In this document: positions 26,682 to 35,930 of the stretch, one piece after another
Layout: the number at the start of each line of letters is the position of its first letter
Position numbering within the stretch: the stretch's first letter is position 1
Program-made: the position numbers and the translations under genes
The notes under the pieces: model-generated
Database searches by the model: none
What the model was told of the DNA's origin: nothing
Seen by the model: the letters and a program-made list of their open reading frames with translations, nothing else
Assembly (NCBI GenBank): GCA_009917455.1
Contig: QZDS01000006.1
Coordinates: 62,001-126,000, forward strand
Length of the DNA stretch: 64,000 bases
DNA from: a bacterium 1xD8-48
GTDB taxonomy: Bacteria > Bacillota > Clostridia > Lachnospirales > Lachnospiraceae
Direction: 5' to 3'

Positions 26682-28373
26682 TTACTTTTTATAAAGTACA
26701 AACGCCTCGTATGGCTTCACAGTAATGTCTTTCCTGTCATAGGTATTTTCCAGATTGGAAATAAGGCAGGGCGCCCCCACAAATTCATCAGGCAGAGTAA
26801 AGTGCGTCTCATGGTCGCAGAAGCTGCACACCACCAGCAGTTTGTCAGGCTGGGAAGCGTCCCCGGCGCCGTCTTCCAGCGTTCTGGTATAAACGAAAAG
26901 CTCTTCACTGTCCTCAAGGAGCTGCTCATATTTTCCATATACCATAACAGGTGTTTCTTTTCTCAGCGCAATCAGCTTTTTATAGTAATGAAATACGGAA
27001 TCGGGGTCTTTGGTCTGCGCTTTGGCGTTGATTTCCGTATAATTGGGATTCACCGCAATCCAGGGAGTGCCAGAGGTAAATCCGGCCTGCGCGCTCTCGT
27101 CCCACTGCATGGGAGTCCTGGCGTTGTCACGGCTCTTGAAAAGCATGCAGGGCCAGAAGACCTCATGGGAAAGAGAGCCTTCCTGGCACCATTCCTTATA
27201 AGCATTGATGCTTTCGATATCACGGAAATCCTCAGGACTCTTAAAAGGATAGTTGGTCATGCCAAGCTCCTCGCCCTGATAAACATAGGGCGTGCCCTGA
27301 AGCATATGCAGGCAGGTGGCAAGCATTTTGGCGGAAACCTCCCGGTACGCGGGTCTGTCGTCGCCGAAGCGGGAGACGGCTCTTGGCTGGTCGTGGTTAT
27401 CCCAGAACAGGCTGTTCCACGCTTTTCCGTAAAGCTCGTTCTGCCAGCGGGAGAGGGTCTTTTTCAGGGTGGGGAGGGGAAGCTTTTCGTCCGTCCACTT
27501 GCCGTATTTCCCGTCGCTTTCCACATGCTCGAACTGGAATACCATATTCAGCTCGCGGGTATTTTCCCCGGCGTACTGCATCGCCTGCCGTGTGGTAACC
27601 CCGGCCGTTTCCCCTACGGTCATAATGTCGTATTTGGAAAGCACTTTTGCGTTCATTTCCTGCAGATATTTGTGGACATTGGGGCCGTGAATACAGTAAG
27701 GCGCAAAATCCCCGTAAAGGTCGTGGACCTTGCCGTCGGGCATTTCCGGAGTTTTGGATATCATGCTGATAACGTCCATGCGGAAGCCGTCAATCCCTTT
27801 TTCGCACCACCAGGTCATCATGTTGAAAACCTCCTGCCGCACCTTCGGGTTATCCCAGTTTAAGTCAGGCTGTTTCTTTGAAAAAAGATGCAGATAGTAC
27901 ATACCGGTAGCTTCGTCGTACTGCCATGCGGAGCCGCCGAAGCAGGCGCCCCAGTTGTTGGGAGGGGTCTTTTTATCTTTTCCTTCCCGCCAGATATAGT
28001 AATCGCGGTATTCGTTGTCTGTGGACTTGCGGCTTTCCACAAACCATTTGTGCTCGTCGGAGGTATGGTTTACCACCAAATCCATGACGATGCGGATGCC
28101 CCGCTCATGGGCTTTTGCAAGCAGTTCGTCGAAGTCCTCCATGGTGCCGAATTCATCCATAATGGCCTGATAATCGCTGATATCGTAGCCGTTGTCGTCG
28201 TTGGGGGACTGGTAAACGGGTGACAGCCAGATAACGTCGATGCCCAGATATTTCAGGTAATCCAGACGGCTGATAATTCCCTGTAAATCGCCGACACCGT
28301 CCCCGTTGCTGTCCATAAAACTGCGGGGGTAAATCTGATAAATAACCGCTTCTTTCCACCAGGTTCTGTTCAT
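26682..28373 (-). CDS. Alpha-glucosidase, GH13_31 (oligo-1,6-glucosidase type)
   Basis: A 563-residue cytoplasmic GH13 enzyme. The (beta/alpha)8 barrel shows the start WWKEAVIYQIYPRSF, DLVVNHTSDEH, GFRMDVI (nucleophile Asp about 200), VGETAG (acid/base Glu about 256) and NHDQPRAVSR (Asp about 327). Val directly after the nucleophile Asp is associated with alpha-1,6 preference (isomaltase type). No signal peptide. It lies 36 bases downstream of a second GH13 gene on the same strand, so they form an operon for starch or isomalto-oligosaccharide breakdown. The AraC gene upstream is the likely regulator. Confidence 0.93.
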   Translation of the reverse strand: MNRTWWKEAVIYQIYPRSFMDSNGDGVGDLQGIISRLDYLKYLGIDVIWLSPVYQSPNDDNGYDISDYQAIMDEFGTMEDFDELLAKAHERGIRIVMDLVVNHTSDEHKWFVESRKSTDNEYRDYYIWREGKDKKTPPNNWGACFGGSAWQYDEATGMYYLHLFSKKQPDLNWDNPKVRQEVFNMMTWWCEKGIDGFRMDVISMISKTPEMPDGKVHDLYGDFAPYCIHGPNVHKYLQEMNAKVLSKYDIMTVGETAGVTTRQAMQYAGENTRELNMVFQFEHVESDGKYGKWTDEKLPLPTLKKTLSRWQNELYGKAWNSLFWDNHDQPRAVSRFGDDRPAYREVSAKMLATCLHMLQGTPYVYQGEELGMTNYPFKSPEDFRDIESINAYKEWCQEGSLSHEVFWPCMLFKSRDNARTPMQWDESAQAGFTSGTPWIAVNPNYTEINAKAQTKDPDSVFHYYKKLIALRKETPVMVYGKYEQLLEDSEELFVYTRTLEDGAGDASQPDKLLVVCSFCDHETHFTLPDEFVGAPCLISNLENTYDRKDITVKPYEAFVLYKK

Positions 28374-28409
28374 TTTTTGTCCTCCTGTCAGGCAATAAAA
28401 AATTTTTGT

Positions 28410-30074
28410 TTACAGTTCCAGAATAAGTACCTGATATCCTTTCAATTTGAGTACGTTGTTCTCCATAACCATATCAGGATAATTGTTTAAAAGCACATTC
28501 CGGCATTCAGAGGGGAGAATAACCTCCTGTTCCTTTTGCTGATAGTTGCCGATTACCAGAAGCGTCTTGTCGCCTTTTCTGTAATAGGCCATCAGATTAT
28601 GGCGTTTCTCCCATACCGGCTCCAATGTGCCGTACACGATGGTTTCCTTATAAGAGGGATTTTTGCGCAGGGCAATCAGCTTTTTATAAAAACTCCAGAC
28701 AGAATCCGGGTCGGAGAGCTGCGCCGCCGCATTGATGGCCGTATAGTTGGGGTTGACCTTAAGCCAGGGAGTGCCGGTGGTAAATCCGGCGTTTGCTCCG
28801 TCTGACCACTGCATGGGGGTGCGGGCGTTGTCCCTGCTGAATCTTGCCACTGCCTTTAAAGCCTCCTCGGGAGTAAGCCCGGCTTCCTGCGCAACCTTGT
28901 ATTCGTCCAGGGAGGAGATATCGTCAACCTCGTCGATGGAGGAGAAAGACACGTTTTCCATTCCAAGCTCCTGTCCCTGATAAATAAAGGGGATACCGCG
29001 CAGCATGAAATTCAGAGCCGCCAGCATCTTTTTGCTTTCGAGGCAGCAGTCACCTTCGGGAATATAACGGGAAACGCCCCTGGGCTCATCGTGGTTTTCT
29101 ATGATGTTGGATAAAAATCCGGTTTCGCCAACCTTCCGCTGGGATTCAAAGCAGCAGTTTCTGTAATCGTCCGGCGTGATTTGCGCAGCGTCGTACCAGC
29201 CCTTGCCGCTTGCGCCGAAAATGGTCTCGTTAAAATCAAACATGCTGGAAAAATAGCCGTCCTCGCCGATAAAATCGGGAATCTCCTCCGGCTTTTCGTT
29301 AAAGACTTCCCCCACGGAAAAAGCGTCGTATTTCTTAAAGGTGCGGTCGCGCATTTCGCCTAAAAATTCGCCAATGCCTTTGGCTTCCTTCAGCATTTCA
29401 TGAATGCTGCAAAGCCCGTCCTCCCTGTCGGGCGCATAATTGCGGAAGGGCAGAGCCTTTTTGATGTTGATAATGGCGTCGATCCGAAAGCCTGCCAGGC
29501 CCTTGTCAAGCCACCAGTTGATGTTTTTATAGACTTCCTCCCTGAGCTCGGGATTTTCCCAGTTTAAATCGGGCTGCTTTTTGTGAAACACATGGAGGTA
29601 CTGCTTGCCGGTGCCCGGTAAATCCTCCCACACAGGGCCGCCGAAATAGGAGCGCCAGTTGGTGGGAAGTTCTCCCTCCTTTTTGTCTCTTAAATAGAAG
29701 AAATTGCCGTATTTGCCTTCCGGGTCCTGACACGCCTTCGCAAACCACTCATGCTCGTCGGAGCAGTGGTTTACCACCAAATCCATGAGGATATACATGT
29801 TTCTCTTTTTTGCCTCGGCAATCAGATTTTCCATGTCCTCCATGGTGCCGAAGCGGGGGTCTATGCTGTAATAATCCGAGATATCATAACCCTGGTCTGC
29901 CAGGGGAGACCTGTAACAGGGAGAGAGCCACACGATATCCACGCCTAAATCGTGCAGATAATCCAGTTTGCTGATAATACCCGGGATATCTCCGATGCCG
30001 TCTCCGTTTGAGTCATAAAAGCTCTTGGGATAAATCTGATATGCTACCTTGTCATGCCACCATTTTTTTGTCAT
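28410..30074 (-). CDS. Alpha-glucosidase, GH13_31
   Basis: A 554-residue cytoplasmic GH13 enzyme with WWHDKVAYQIYPKSF, DLVVNHCSDEH, GFRIDAI (nucleophile Asp about 199), VGEV (Glu about 254) and NHDEPRGVSR (Asp about 328). Ala follows the nucleophile where the downstream paralogue has Val, so the two enzymes probably differ in linkage preference. The ATG at 30074 has AGGAGGTG 6 bases upstream and begins the family N-terminus; the frame is open for another 114 codons, but that extension is not family-like and crosses a hairpin. Confidence 0.93.
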   Translation of the reverse strand: MTKKWWHDKVAYQIYPKSFYDSNGDGIGDIPGIISKLDYLHDLGVDIVWLSPCYRSPLADQGYDISDYYSIDPRFGTMEDMENLIAEAKKRNMYILMDLVVNHCSDEHEWFAKACQDPEGKYGNFFYLRDKKEGELPTNWRSYFGGPVWEDLPGTGKQYLHVFHKKQPDLNWENPELREEVYKNINWWLDKGLAGFRIDAIINIKKALPFRNYAPDREDGLCSIHEMLKEAKGIGEFLGEMRDRTFKKYDAFSVGEVFNEKPEEIPDFIGEDGYFSSMFDFNETIFGASGKGWYDAAQITPDDYRNCCFESQRKVGETGFLSNIIENHDEPRGVSRYIPEGDCCLESKKMLAALNFMLRGIPFIYQGQELGMENVSFSSIDEVDDISSLDEYKVAQEAGLTPEEALKAVARFSRDNARTPMQWSDGANAGFTTGTPWLKVNPNYTAINAAAQLSDPDSVWSFYKKLIALRKNPSYKETIVYGTLEPVWEKRHNLMAYYRKGDKTLLVIGNYQQKEQEVILPSECRNVLLNNYPDMVMENNVLKLKGYQVLILEL

Positions 30075-30161
30075 TGCCGCACCTCCTGTGGGACTTTTTA
30101 TTTCTGCGGGCAACGAGCCAGGCGGGCATGCTTGCATGCACATTTGGCGACTGCCGCAGGG

Positions 30162-30195
30162 GTCAATACCCCGCAGCTCTGCTGCGGGTTTTGAC
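30162..30195. repeat. Dyad in the leader of the glucosidase operon
   Basis: GTCAATACCCCGCAG (30162-30176) and CTGCGGGTTTTGAC (30182-30195) are inverted arms around a 5-base loop. On the minus strand it lies in the leader of the GH13 operon. It may be a terminator of the AraC transcript, an attenuator or a REP-type repeat. Confidence 0.45.
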
Positions 30196-30324
30196 TTCTC
30201 GTCTGTTCCGGTATTGCAAGGCCGTATCGCCTGGAGGCATTGTCCTGCAGTACCGTTATGCCAGATTAATTTTAGTGACATGAGATGAGAAAGTCTTACA
30301 GTTATTTGATTAAAAACTACGGTA

Positions 30325-31236
30325 TTATGACTTTTTTCTGTACTGCAATGGCGTAGTGCCTGTAGCTCTGCGAAACTCATGCATAAAATTTCCGAGGTTA
30401 TTGAACCCGCATTCAAGACACACCTCTGTCACGGCAATATCCGTATTCTCAAGCAGCCGTTTTGCCTGCCTGATGCGGTATTCATTGATATACGCCATGG
30501 GGGAGCGGCCGATTGCTTTTTTAAACAGGCGGCAGAAATACTGACCGTTTAAGTTTACCTGTCTTGCTAAATCCGATATATAGATTTTGTTCTGGTAGTT
30601 GTCGCTGATATAGGTCAGCGCCGTCTTGATGCTTTCCACACGTTTGTCCAAATCCTTTTCGGTAGGCGTAAAGAGCCTGTGGGAGGATAGCGTGGCAAGA
30701 ATATACAGCAGGGAAGCCTTGATATAAAGCTGGCTGGTAAAGTTGTCCGTGACAAGCTGGCTGTCAAAAGAGCCCTCTGCGGGCGACTGTCCAAAGGAAT
30801 GCATAATATCCGTGAAAGCGTTTCTGACCGGGACAAAGGCCGGGTGCTGCGGGGTAAGAAAGCGGGGGAAGAGGAGCTTTCCGTTTTGAATGGGCCGCAG
30901 CAGGTGAATCTGCGCCTCATCATAGGAGTCAAAGCTCAAAATCCCCAGGGAAAAGACCACGGCATCCTCAAAATGGCTGTCCGAGGTTTCCGTTATGATG
31001 CTGTGCAGCTCGCCGGGGTTGATGAAGCAGAAGCACTCTGAGGGAAGGGGAAAGGATTCCATGTTCACCTCCAGACGGAATTTCCCGCCGGAAAAGTACA
31101 GAATTTCAACCTCCTCATGCCAGTGATGCTTGACAAGAGTGCCTTTTCCCACGGAGTGGGTGCGATAAATGGCGCAGGGAAAGGATTTGGTGCCGTGAGG
31201 ACGGATTTCTTTTAAAATGGAAGGCTGGTGTTCCAT
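30325..31236 (-). CDS. AraC-family regulator (cupin plus HTH)
   Basis: 303 residues. The N-terminal cupin-like sensor has HHWHEEVEILYFSGGKFRLE and FCFINPGELHS. The C-terminal double HTH (about 200-300) has ISDLARQVNLNGQYFCRLFK and ECGFNNLGNFMHEFRRATG. I chose the ATG at 31236 because AGGAGC lies 7 bases upstream; the longer frame adds 14 residues. It precedes the two alpha-glucosidase genes on the same strand, so it probably activates them in response to a sugar. Confidence 0.9.
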   Translation of the reverse strand: MEHQPSILKEIRPHGTKSFPCAIYRTHSVGKGTLVKHHWHEEVEILYFSGGKFRLEVNMESFPLPSECFCFINPGELHSIITETSDSHFEDAVVFSLGILSFDSYDEAQIHLLRPIQNGKLLFPRFLTPQHPAFVPVRNAFTDIMHSFGQSPAEGSFDSQLVTDNFTSQLYIKASLLYILATLSSHRLFTPTEKDLDKRVESIKTALTYISDNYQNKIYISDLARQVNLNGQYFCRLFKKAIGRSPMAYINEYRIRQAKRLLENTDIAVTEVCLECGFNNLGNFMHEFRRATGTTPLQYRKKS

Positions 31237-31420
31237 AAGACTGCTCCTTTTGTGTAATCGTTGTAAAAAAGCTATCATTATACAGAAAAAAAGTCAATGG
31301 ACGAAATGTCACATAGATGTAATGAAATGTTTTTCGCGGCTCTTGAAAATTTACTTCCAAAATGCTACAATAATCTTAACTATAAGAGTATTCCTGACGA
31401 TAAACTAATCAGGGAAATAT

Positions 31421-31472
31421 GTGGAACACGGAGGTTCCACAGCAGTAATTGTCCGCGTGAAGCGCTGCGGAC
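31421..31472 (+). other. Two hairpins in the leader of the FliD-like gene
   Basis: GTGGAAC (31421-31427) pairs with GTTCCAC (31434-31440), and GTCCGC (31451-31456) with GCGGAC (31467-31472). No T-run follows, so these look like leader RNA structure rather than a terminator. No known riboswitch class was recognised. Confidence 0.35.
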
Positions 31473-31523
31473 AGGCGGCAGAACATAAATATCAGGATGT
31501 TCATTATCAAAGGAGTGAAGATT

Positions 31524-32309
31524 ATGGGAATAGGTATTAATGTAAGAAATTTAAAACCGGATTATTCTTATCTGTTTCAGAGTATGACAGGCGGCAATTC
31601 CGCAAGTCTGAATTTTCTTTCGGACTATGCAAGCATCAAGAACGGCAGTTATGGCAAGCTGATGAAAGCATATTACAGCCCCGGCCACCGTTCAGGCAAT
31701 GAAGTGTCCTCCCTGGTAGAACAGAAGAACCAGAGGACGACGGCGGCGGCAAAGGATTCCGCAAAGACGCTGTCCTCTATTGAGAGCGCGGCGGAGGAAC
31801 TTAAGAAATCCGCAGATACGTTAACGGCAAAGGGAAGCAAGTCTGTATTTAATAAGGTTGATATTGAGACCAAGGATGAAAACGGCGTTACATCCACAAC
31901 CAAGGGGTATGATACCAATGCGATTTATAAGGCTGTTTCTGATTTTGTGGACGATTATAACTCTGTAATCAGGCAGGCAGGCTCCGCAGAGACCACCAGC
32001 ATACAGAACAGAGCGAAGTCCATGACGGTCGCCACAGAGGCCAACGAAAAGCTTTTAGCGAAGGTTGGTATTTCCATCAACGAGAACAAGACCCTTTCCA
32101 TTGACGAAAAGGCATTCAAGGCAGCGGATATGAATACGGTAAAGACGCTGTTTAACGGAAACGCATCCTATGCCGACAGGATTTCCGCCCAGGCGACCAT
32201 GCTCGACCATACGGCCAATGTGGAAGCTACTAAAGCGGACACTTATAACTACAACGGACTTTATAACAATGCCTACACTTCAGGCGGAATTTTTGATTAC
32301 GGGTTCTGA
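31524..32309 (+). CDS. FliD C-terminal-like protein, orphan
   Basis: A 261-residue protein without signal peptide or membrane helix. Residues about 140-250 (AVSDFVDDYNSVIRQAG, LLAKVGISINENKTLSIDEK, VKTLFNGNASYADRI) read like the C-terminal domain of the flagellar cap FliD. The N-terminal half is Ser, Ala and Lys rich and helical. No flagellar gene is present in the window. AAAGGAG before the ATG at 31524 decides the start. A strong terminator follows. It may be a FliD-derived protein with another role; the function is unknown. Confidence 0.6.
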   Translation: MGIGINVRNLKPDYSYLFQSMTGGNSASLNFLSDYASIKNGSYGKLMKAYYSPGHRSGNEVSSLVEQKNQRTTAAAKDSAKTLSSIESAAEELKKSADTLTAKGSKSVFNKVDIETKDENGVTSTTKGYDTNAIYKAVSDFVDDYNSVIRQAGSAETTSIQNRAKSMTVATEANEKLLAKVGISINENKTLSIDEKAFKAADMNTVKTLFNGNASYADRISAQATMLDHTANVEATKADTYNYNGLYNNAYTSGGIFDYGF

Positions 32310-32343
32310 GAAAGATTTGCAGATATCCTGATTTTAACAAAAA

Positions 32344-32386
32344 GCCCGGTGCGATGTCAGCTGACACTGCACTGGGCATATTTTTT
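32344..32386. terminator. Shared terminator of convergent genes
   Basis: GCCCGGTGC and TGTCA pair with TGACA and GCACTGGGC in one long stem (32344-32377), followed by six T. It ends the FliD-like gene and overlaps the last codons of the convergent AraC gene. Confidence 0.85.
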
Positions 32387-33214
32387 GGGAGATATGCCGA
32401 CTGCCTTTGTGAAGGTTTTGAAGAAGTTGCTGTAATCCGAAAATCCGCTTTTTTCATAGGCTTCGGTGACGCTGGCGCCGTCCCGCAGAAGGGATTTGGC
32501 AATACTGATTCGGCGGGCGCTGATGTACTTGTTGATGGTGGTGCCGGTGGCCGATTTGAAAATCCGGCAGATATAGGATTCGCTTAAGAAAAATTCACCT
32601 GAAAGCTGCTCAATGGTAATCGGGAAAGCGATATTTAAATTGATATAGGCAAGAATATCGTCCACCTGATGGTTATAGGTGCGGCTTTCGGCGGCCTCCG
32701 GCAGATGGATGGTGCGGACGGCTCCGTTAATCAGCAGCAGAAGCTCCGTAAAAGCGGTCTGCTCCACAAGGTCCTGGCCGTATCCTCCGGCGTCCGTAAT
32801 TTTACTGATATAGTATAAAAAGCGGTTCTGCTGTTCTTTGTTTAGCGGGATTCTGTGGCTGAATCCTTCTGCCCTGTCTGAAAAACAGGCGTCCAGATCC
32901 GTCTGCGCCGTGGAAAGCCGTCTGGTATATTCCGGGTGGATGGAAAGCACAATCCGCTCGTGAACCATTTTATCCACCTGGGTTATTTTATGGCTCTCAT
33001 ATTGATTGATAATGAAAATATCGCCCGGCTCAATGGTGTAAATTTTGTTGTCAATGAGAAATTGTTTTCCGCCGGAAATGGAATAATAAATTTCATGGCA
33101 GTCATGGATATGCATGTCCATGGTTTTTTCTTCCTTATATAAATGGGCGATGGCAAAGGTCTGGGTTGCCATGCAGTTTTCCATGGCCTGACGGCAGGAA
33201 AGAAGCTCGTTCAT
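32357..33214 (-). CDS. AraC-family regulator of the uronate operon
   Basis: 285 residues. The cupin sensor has MHIHDCHEIYYSISGG and IEPGDIFIINQYESHK. The double HTH has IEQLSGEFFLSESYICRIFK and SGFSDYSNFFKTFTKAVGIS. It is divergent from the kduI-kdgK operon, with 229 bases between the starts, the usual place for its activator. The probable inducer is a uronate intermediate such as KDG; this is inference from position. Confidence 0.88.
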   Translation of the reverse strand: MNELLSCRQAMENCMATQTFAIAHLYKEEKTMDMHIHDCHEIYYSISGGKQFLIDNKIYTIEPGDIFIINQYESHKITQVDKMVHERIVLSIHPEYTRRLSTAQTDLDACFSDRAEGFSHRIPLNKEQQNRFLYYISKITDAGGYGQDLVEQTAFTELLLLINGAVRTIHLPEAAESRTYNHQVDDILAYINLNIAFPITIEQLSGEFFLSESYICRIFKSATGTTINKYISARRISIAKSLLRDGASVTEAYEKSGFSDYSNFFKTFTKAVGISPKKYAQCSVS

Positions 33215-33443
33215 TTGTTATCTCCTTTATGTCCGTTCCATACTAAGCGTCTGTGAGGATAAATCCGTCCGACTGCCAGAGCAGTTTGAAGCTTATAAAA
33301 ATTATATATTAACAGTTCAAAATTTGCAATGTTTATAGAAATATTTGAAAGGACATAGACAATTTTTTAATGTATACTAATAATTGTAAAGGTAATATTT
33401 AGCAATGCCAGAAGGTATTTTATCTGGAGAAAGGATGGGTGAT

Positions 33444-34304
33444 ATGGAGCTGAGAACAGCGGCTTCACCGAGAGATGTGAAGCATTACACGACAGAAAGA
33501 TTAAGGGAAGAGTTCCTGATTCAAAATCTGTTTGTGCCGGGGGAAATCAAACTGGTGTACAGCCACATTGACAGAATCATTACGGGGGCGGCAGTACCTG
33601 TAGAACCGCTTACCCTGACGGCGGGCGAGGAGCTGCGCGCGGAATATTTTCTGCAGAGAAGGGAAATGGGAGTGATTAATATCGGCGGCGCCGGAACCGT
33701 CACGGTAGACGGTAAGAAATACGAGGTCGGCTTCAAGGAAGGCATGTATATCGGTATGGGCGCGAAGAACATCGTTTTTGAGAGCGCGGATGTTGGGACG
33801 CCTGCCAAATTTTATATCAACAGTGCGCCTGCCCACACGACCTATCCCACGGTTCTGATTAAGCCTGAAGGCACACCGGAGGAGGGCACAGTCATAGTTA
33901 AGAATGAAAATAAAGTGGAGCTGGGGTCCTTGGAGGATGCAAACCACCGCACCATCTGCAAATACATTCTGCCGGGACAGGTGGAAAGCTGCCAGCTGGT
34001 TATGGGAATGACAAAGTTAGAGCCGGGAAGTGTCTGGAACACAATGCCGTGCCATACCCACGACAGACGGATGGAGGTTTATCTGTACTTTGAGATGCCC
34101 GAGGACGCCTTTGTCATGCACTATATGGGAGAACCCACGGAAACAAGGCATATCGTAATGAGAAACGAGGAAGCGGTGATTTCACCGAGCTGGTCCATTC
34201 ACGCGGGAAGCGGTTCAAGAGCATACACCTTTATCTGGGGTATGGTCGGGGAGAATCAGGATTTTGACGATATGGACCATGTGGCAATGAAGGATTTGAT
34301 GTAA
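33444..34304 (+). CDS. kduI: 5-dehydro-4-deoxy-D-glucuronate isomerase
   Basis: 286 residues. KduI converts 4-deoxy-5-ketouronate, released from pectin or glycosaminoglycan disaccharides, to 2,5-diketo-3-deoxygluconate. [20 protein letters not shown] and SHIDRIITG match the family start, and the zinc site is visible in [16 protein letters not shown]. Choosing the ATG at 33444 puts EFL at exactly the same distance from the start as in the E. coli protein; upstream ATGs at 33435 and 33405 are possible. First gene of a five-gene operon. Confidence 0.93.
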   Translation: MELRTAASPRDVKHYTTERLREEFLIQNLFVPGEIKLVYSHIDRIITGAAVPVEPLTLTAGEELRAEYFLQRREMGVINIGGAGTVTVDGKKYEVGFKEGMYIGMGAKNIVFESADVGTPAKFYINSAPAHTTYPTVLIKPEGTPEEGTVIVKNENKVELGSLEDANHRTICKYILPGQVESCQLVMGMTKLEPGSVWNTMPCHTHDRRMEVYLYFEMPEDAFVMHYMGEPTETRHIVMRNEEAVISPSWSIHAGSGSRAYTFIWGMVGENQDFDDMDHVAMKDLM

Positions 34305-34348
34305 ACTGGCGGCAGTCAAAAAATAAAAAAAGAAGAAGGAGAAAAGAA

Positions 34349-35155
34349 ATGAGCGATTTTACAAAGAAATTTTCACTGGAAGGCAAAGTGGCGCTGGTAA
34401 CGGGTGCATCCTACGGAATCGGTTTTGCAATTGCAACCGCATATGCCGAGGCGGGCGCAACCATCGTATTTAACGATATAAAGCAGGAGCTGGTGGACAA
34501 GGGTCTTGCTTCCTATGAGGAGAAAGGCATCAAAGCCCACGGCTATGTATGCGACGTTACAAACGAAGAGCAGGTACAGGCTATGGTGGCTCAGATTGAA
34601 AAGGAAGTGGGCGTGATTGATATTCTTGTAAACAATGCGGGAATTATCAAGAGAATCCCCATGTGCGAGATGAGCGCCGACCAGTTCCGTCAGGTAATCG
34701 ATGTGGATTTGAACGCACCCTTTATCGTATCCAAGGCTGTCATTCCCGGCATGATAAAGAAGGGCGGCGGAAAGATTATCAACATCTGCTCCATGATGAG
34801 CGAGCTTGGACGCGAGACGGTTTCCGCTTATGCGGCTGCCAAGGGCGGTCTTAAGATGCTGACCAAAAACATTGCTTCTGAATACGGCGAGTTCAACATT
34901 CAGTGCAACGGCATTGGACCCGGCTACATTGCAACTCCTCAGACAGCGCCTCTGCGCGAGATTCAGCCTGACGGAAGCAGACATCCCTTTGACCAGTTTA
35001 TCATTGCAAAGACGCCGGCAGCCCGTTGGGGGAATGCGGAAGATTTACAGGGACCGGCAGTGTTCCTGGCGTCGGAGGCTTCCGATTTTGTAAACGGCCA
35101 TGTGCTTTACGTGGACGGCGGTATTCTGGCTTACATCGGAAAACAGCCAGGTTAA
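34349..35155 (+). CDS. kduD: 2-dehydro-3-deoxy-D-gluconate 5-dehydrogenase (SDR)
   Basis: A 268-residue classical short-chain dehydrogenase. The NAD(P) loop is TGASYGIG (about 19-26), NNAGI follows near 94, and the catalytic SxxxYxxxK is present as Ser in ICSMMSE, then YAAAKGG (about 159-165). It reduces the KduI product to KDG. The best match by memory is KduD/gluconate 5-dehydrogenase; placement after kduI supports KduD. A strong AGAAGGAG site precedes it. An RNA hairpin separates it from the next gene. Confidence 0.9.
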   Translation: MSDFTKKFSLEGKVALVTGASYGIGFAIATAYAEAGATIVFNDIKQELVDKGLASYEEKGIKAHGYVCDVTNEEQVQAMVAQIEKEVGVIDILVNNAGIIKRIPMCEMSADQFRQVIDVDLNAPFIVSKAVIPGMIKKGGGKIINICSMMSELGRETVSAYAAAKGGLKMLTKNIASEYGEFNIQCNGIGPGYIATPQTAPLREIQPDGSRHPFDQFIIAKTPAARWGNAEDLQGPAVFLASEASDFVNGHVLYVDGGILAYIGKQPG

Positions 35156-35174
35156 AGCAAAGCGGCTTCTCTGC

Positions 35175-35208
35175 GGCGGCAGATACCGGCAGTAAGCGGT
35201 CTGCCGCC
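35175..35208 (+). other. Intercistronic hairpin in the kdu operon
   Basis: GGCGGCAG (35175-35182) pairs with CTGCCGCC (35201-35208), with ACCG/CGGT inside. No T-run follows, so it probably stabilises or attenuates the polycistronic message between kduD and the isomerase gene. Confidence 0.5.
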
Positions 35209-35265
35209 TGCGGCATGAGCCGTAGGTAAAGCAGGAGGAATTTACACAGAAAGGCGGATTTTATC

Positions 35266-35907
35266 ATGAAGATAGCATTGATTAACGAAAACAGTCAGGC
35301 GGCAAAGAACGAAATGATTTGCGCTACCCTGAAAAAGGTTGTAGAGCCCATGGGGCATGAGGTATTTAACTACGGAATGTATTCCGCGGAGGACGCTCAT
35401 CAGCTTACCTATGTGCAGAACGGGATTCTGGCGGCGGTTCTTTTAAATTCCGGCGCGGCGGACTATGTGATTACCGGCTGCGGAACCGGCGAGGGCGCAA
35501 TGCTGGCATGCAACTCCTTCCCGAAGGTGCTCTGCGGCCATATCACCTCCCCCCTGGATGCCTATCTGTTTTCACAGGTAAACGACGGAAACTGCATTGC
35601 CCTTCCTTTTGCGGAAAACTTCGGATGGGGCGGAGAATTAAATCTGGAATACATTTTTGAAAAGCTGTTCTGCGCGCCGGGCGGCGGCGGATACCCGAAG
35701 GAAAGGGTGGAGCCGGAGCAAAGAAATAAGAAGATTCTTGACAAAGTCAAGGAAGTCACACATACTGATATTGTGACGATTCTTAAAAATCTCGACGGCG
35801 AGCTTGTGAAGGGTGCATTGTCAGGGGATAAGTTTCAGGAATACTTTTTTGCCAACTGCAAATGCGACAAAATCGCGGAGTGCGTAAGAGAGATTTTGGG
35901 AGCGTAA
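35266..35907 (+). CDS. RpiB/LacAB-family sugar isomerase, DhuI-like
   Basis: 213 residues. GCGTGEGAMLACNSFPKVLC is the family active-site region (Cys as base, GTG loop). The protein is longer than ordinary RpiB (about 150). RpiB-family DhuI enzymes in streptococci isomerise the same unsaturated uronate product as KduI, and their genes sit beside a KduD-like SDR (DhuD), as here. Operon position therefore suggests a DhuI role in uronate breakdown instead of ribose phosphate metabolism. Its precise substrate is inferred. Confidence 0.8.
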   Translation: MKIALINENSQAAKNEMICATLKKVVEPMGHEVFNYGMYSAEDAHQLTYVQNGILAAVLLNSGAADYVITGCGTGEGAMLACNSFPKVLCGHITSPLDAYLFSQVNDGNCIALPFAENFGWGGELNLEYIFEKLFCAPGGGGYPKERVEPEQRNKKILDKVKEVTHTDIVTILKNLDGELVKGALSGDKFQEYFFANCKCDKIAECVREILGA

Positions 35908-35930
35908 ACTATATAATGGAGGTAGGGTTT

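Noticed and set aside
26592..27863. 423-residue open frame on the plus strand
   Set aside because: It lies antisense to the GH13_31 gene at 26682-28373, which has all catalytic motifs. The translated text resembles no family; it is a shadow of the GC-rich third positions.
30075..30416. 114-codon N-terminal extension of the second GH13 gene
   Set aside because: The ATG at 30074 has an ideal AGGAGGTG site and matches the family start; the extension crosses a hairpin and is not GH13-like.
34373..34984. 203-residue minus-strand frame
   Set aside because: Antisense to kduD, which has complete SDR motifs.
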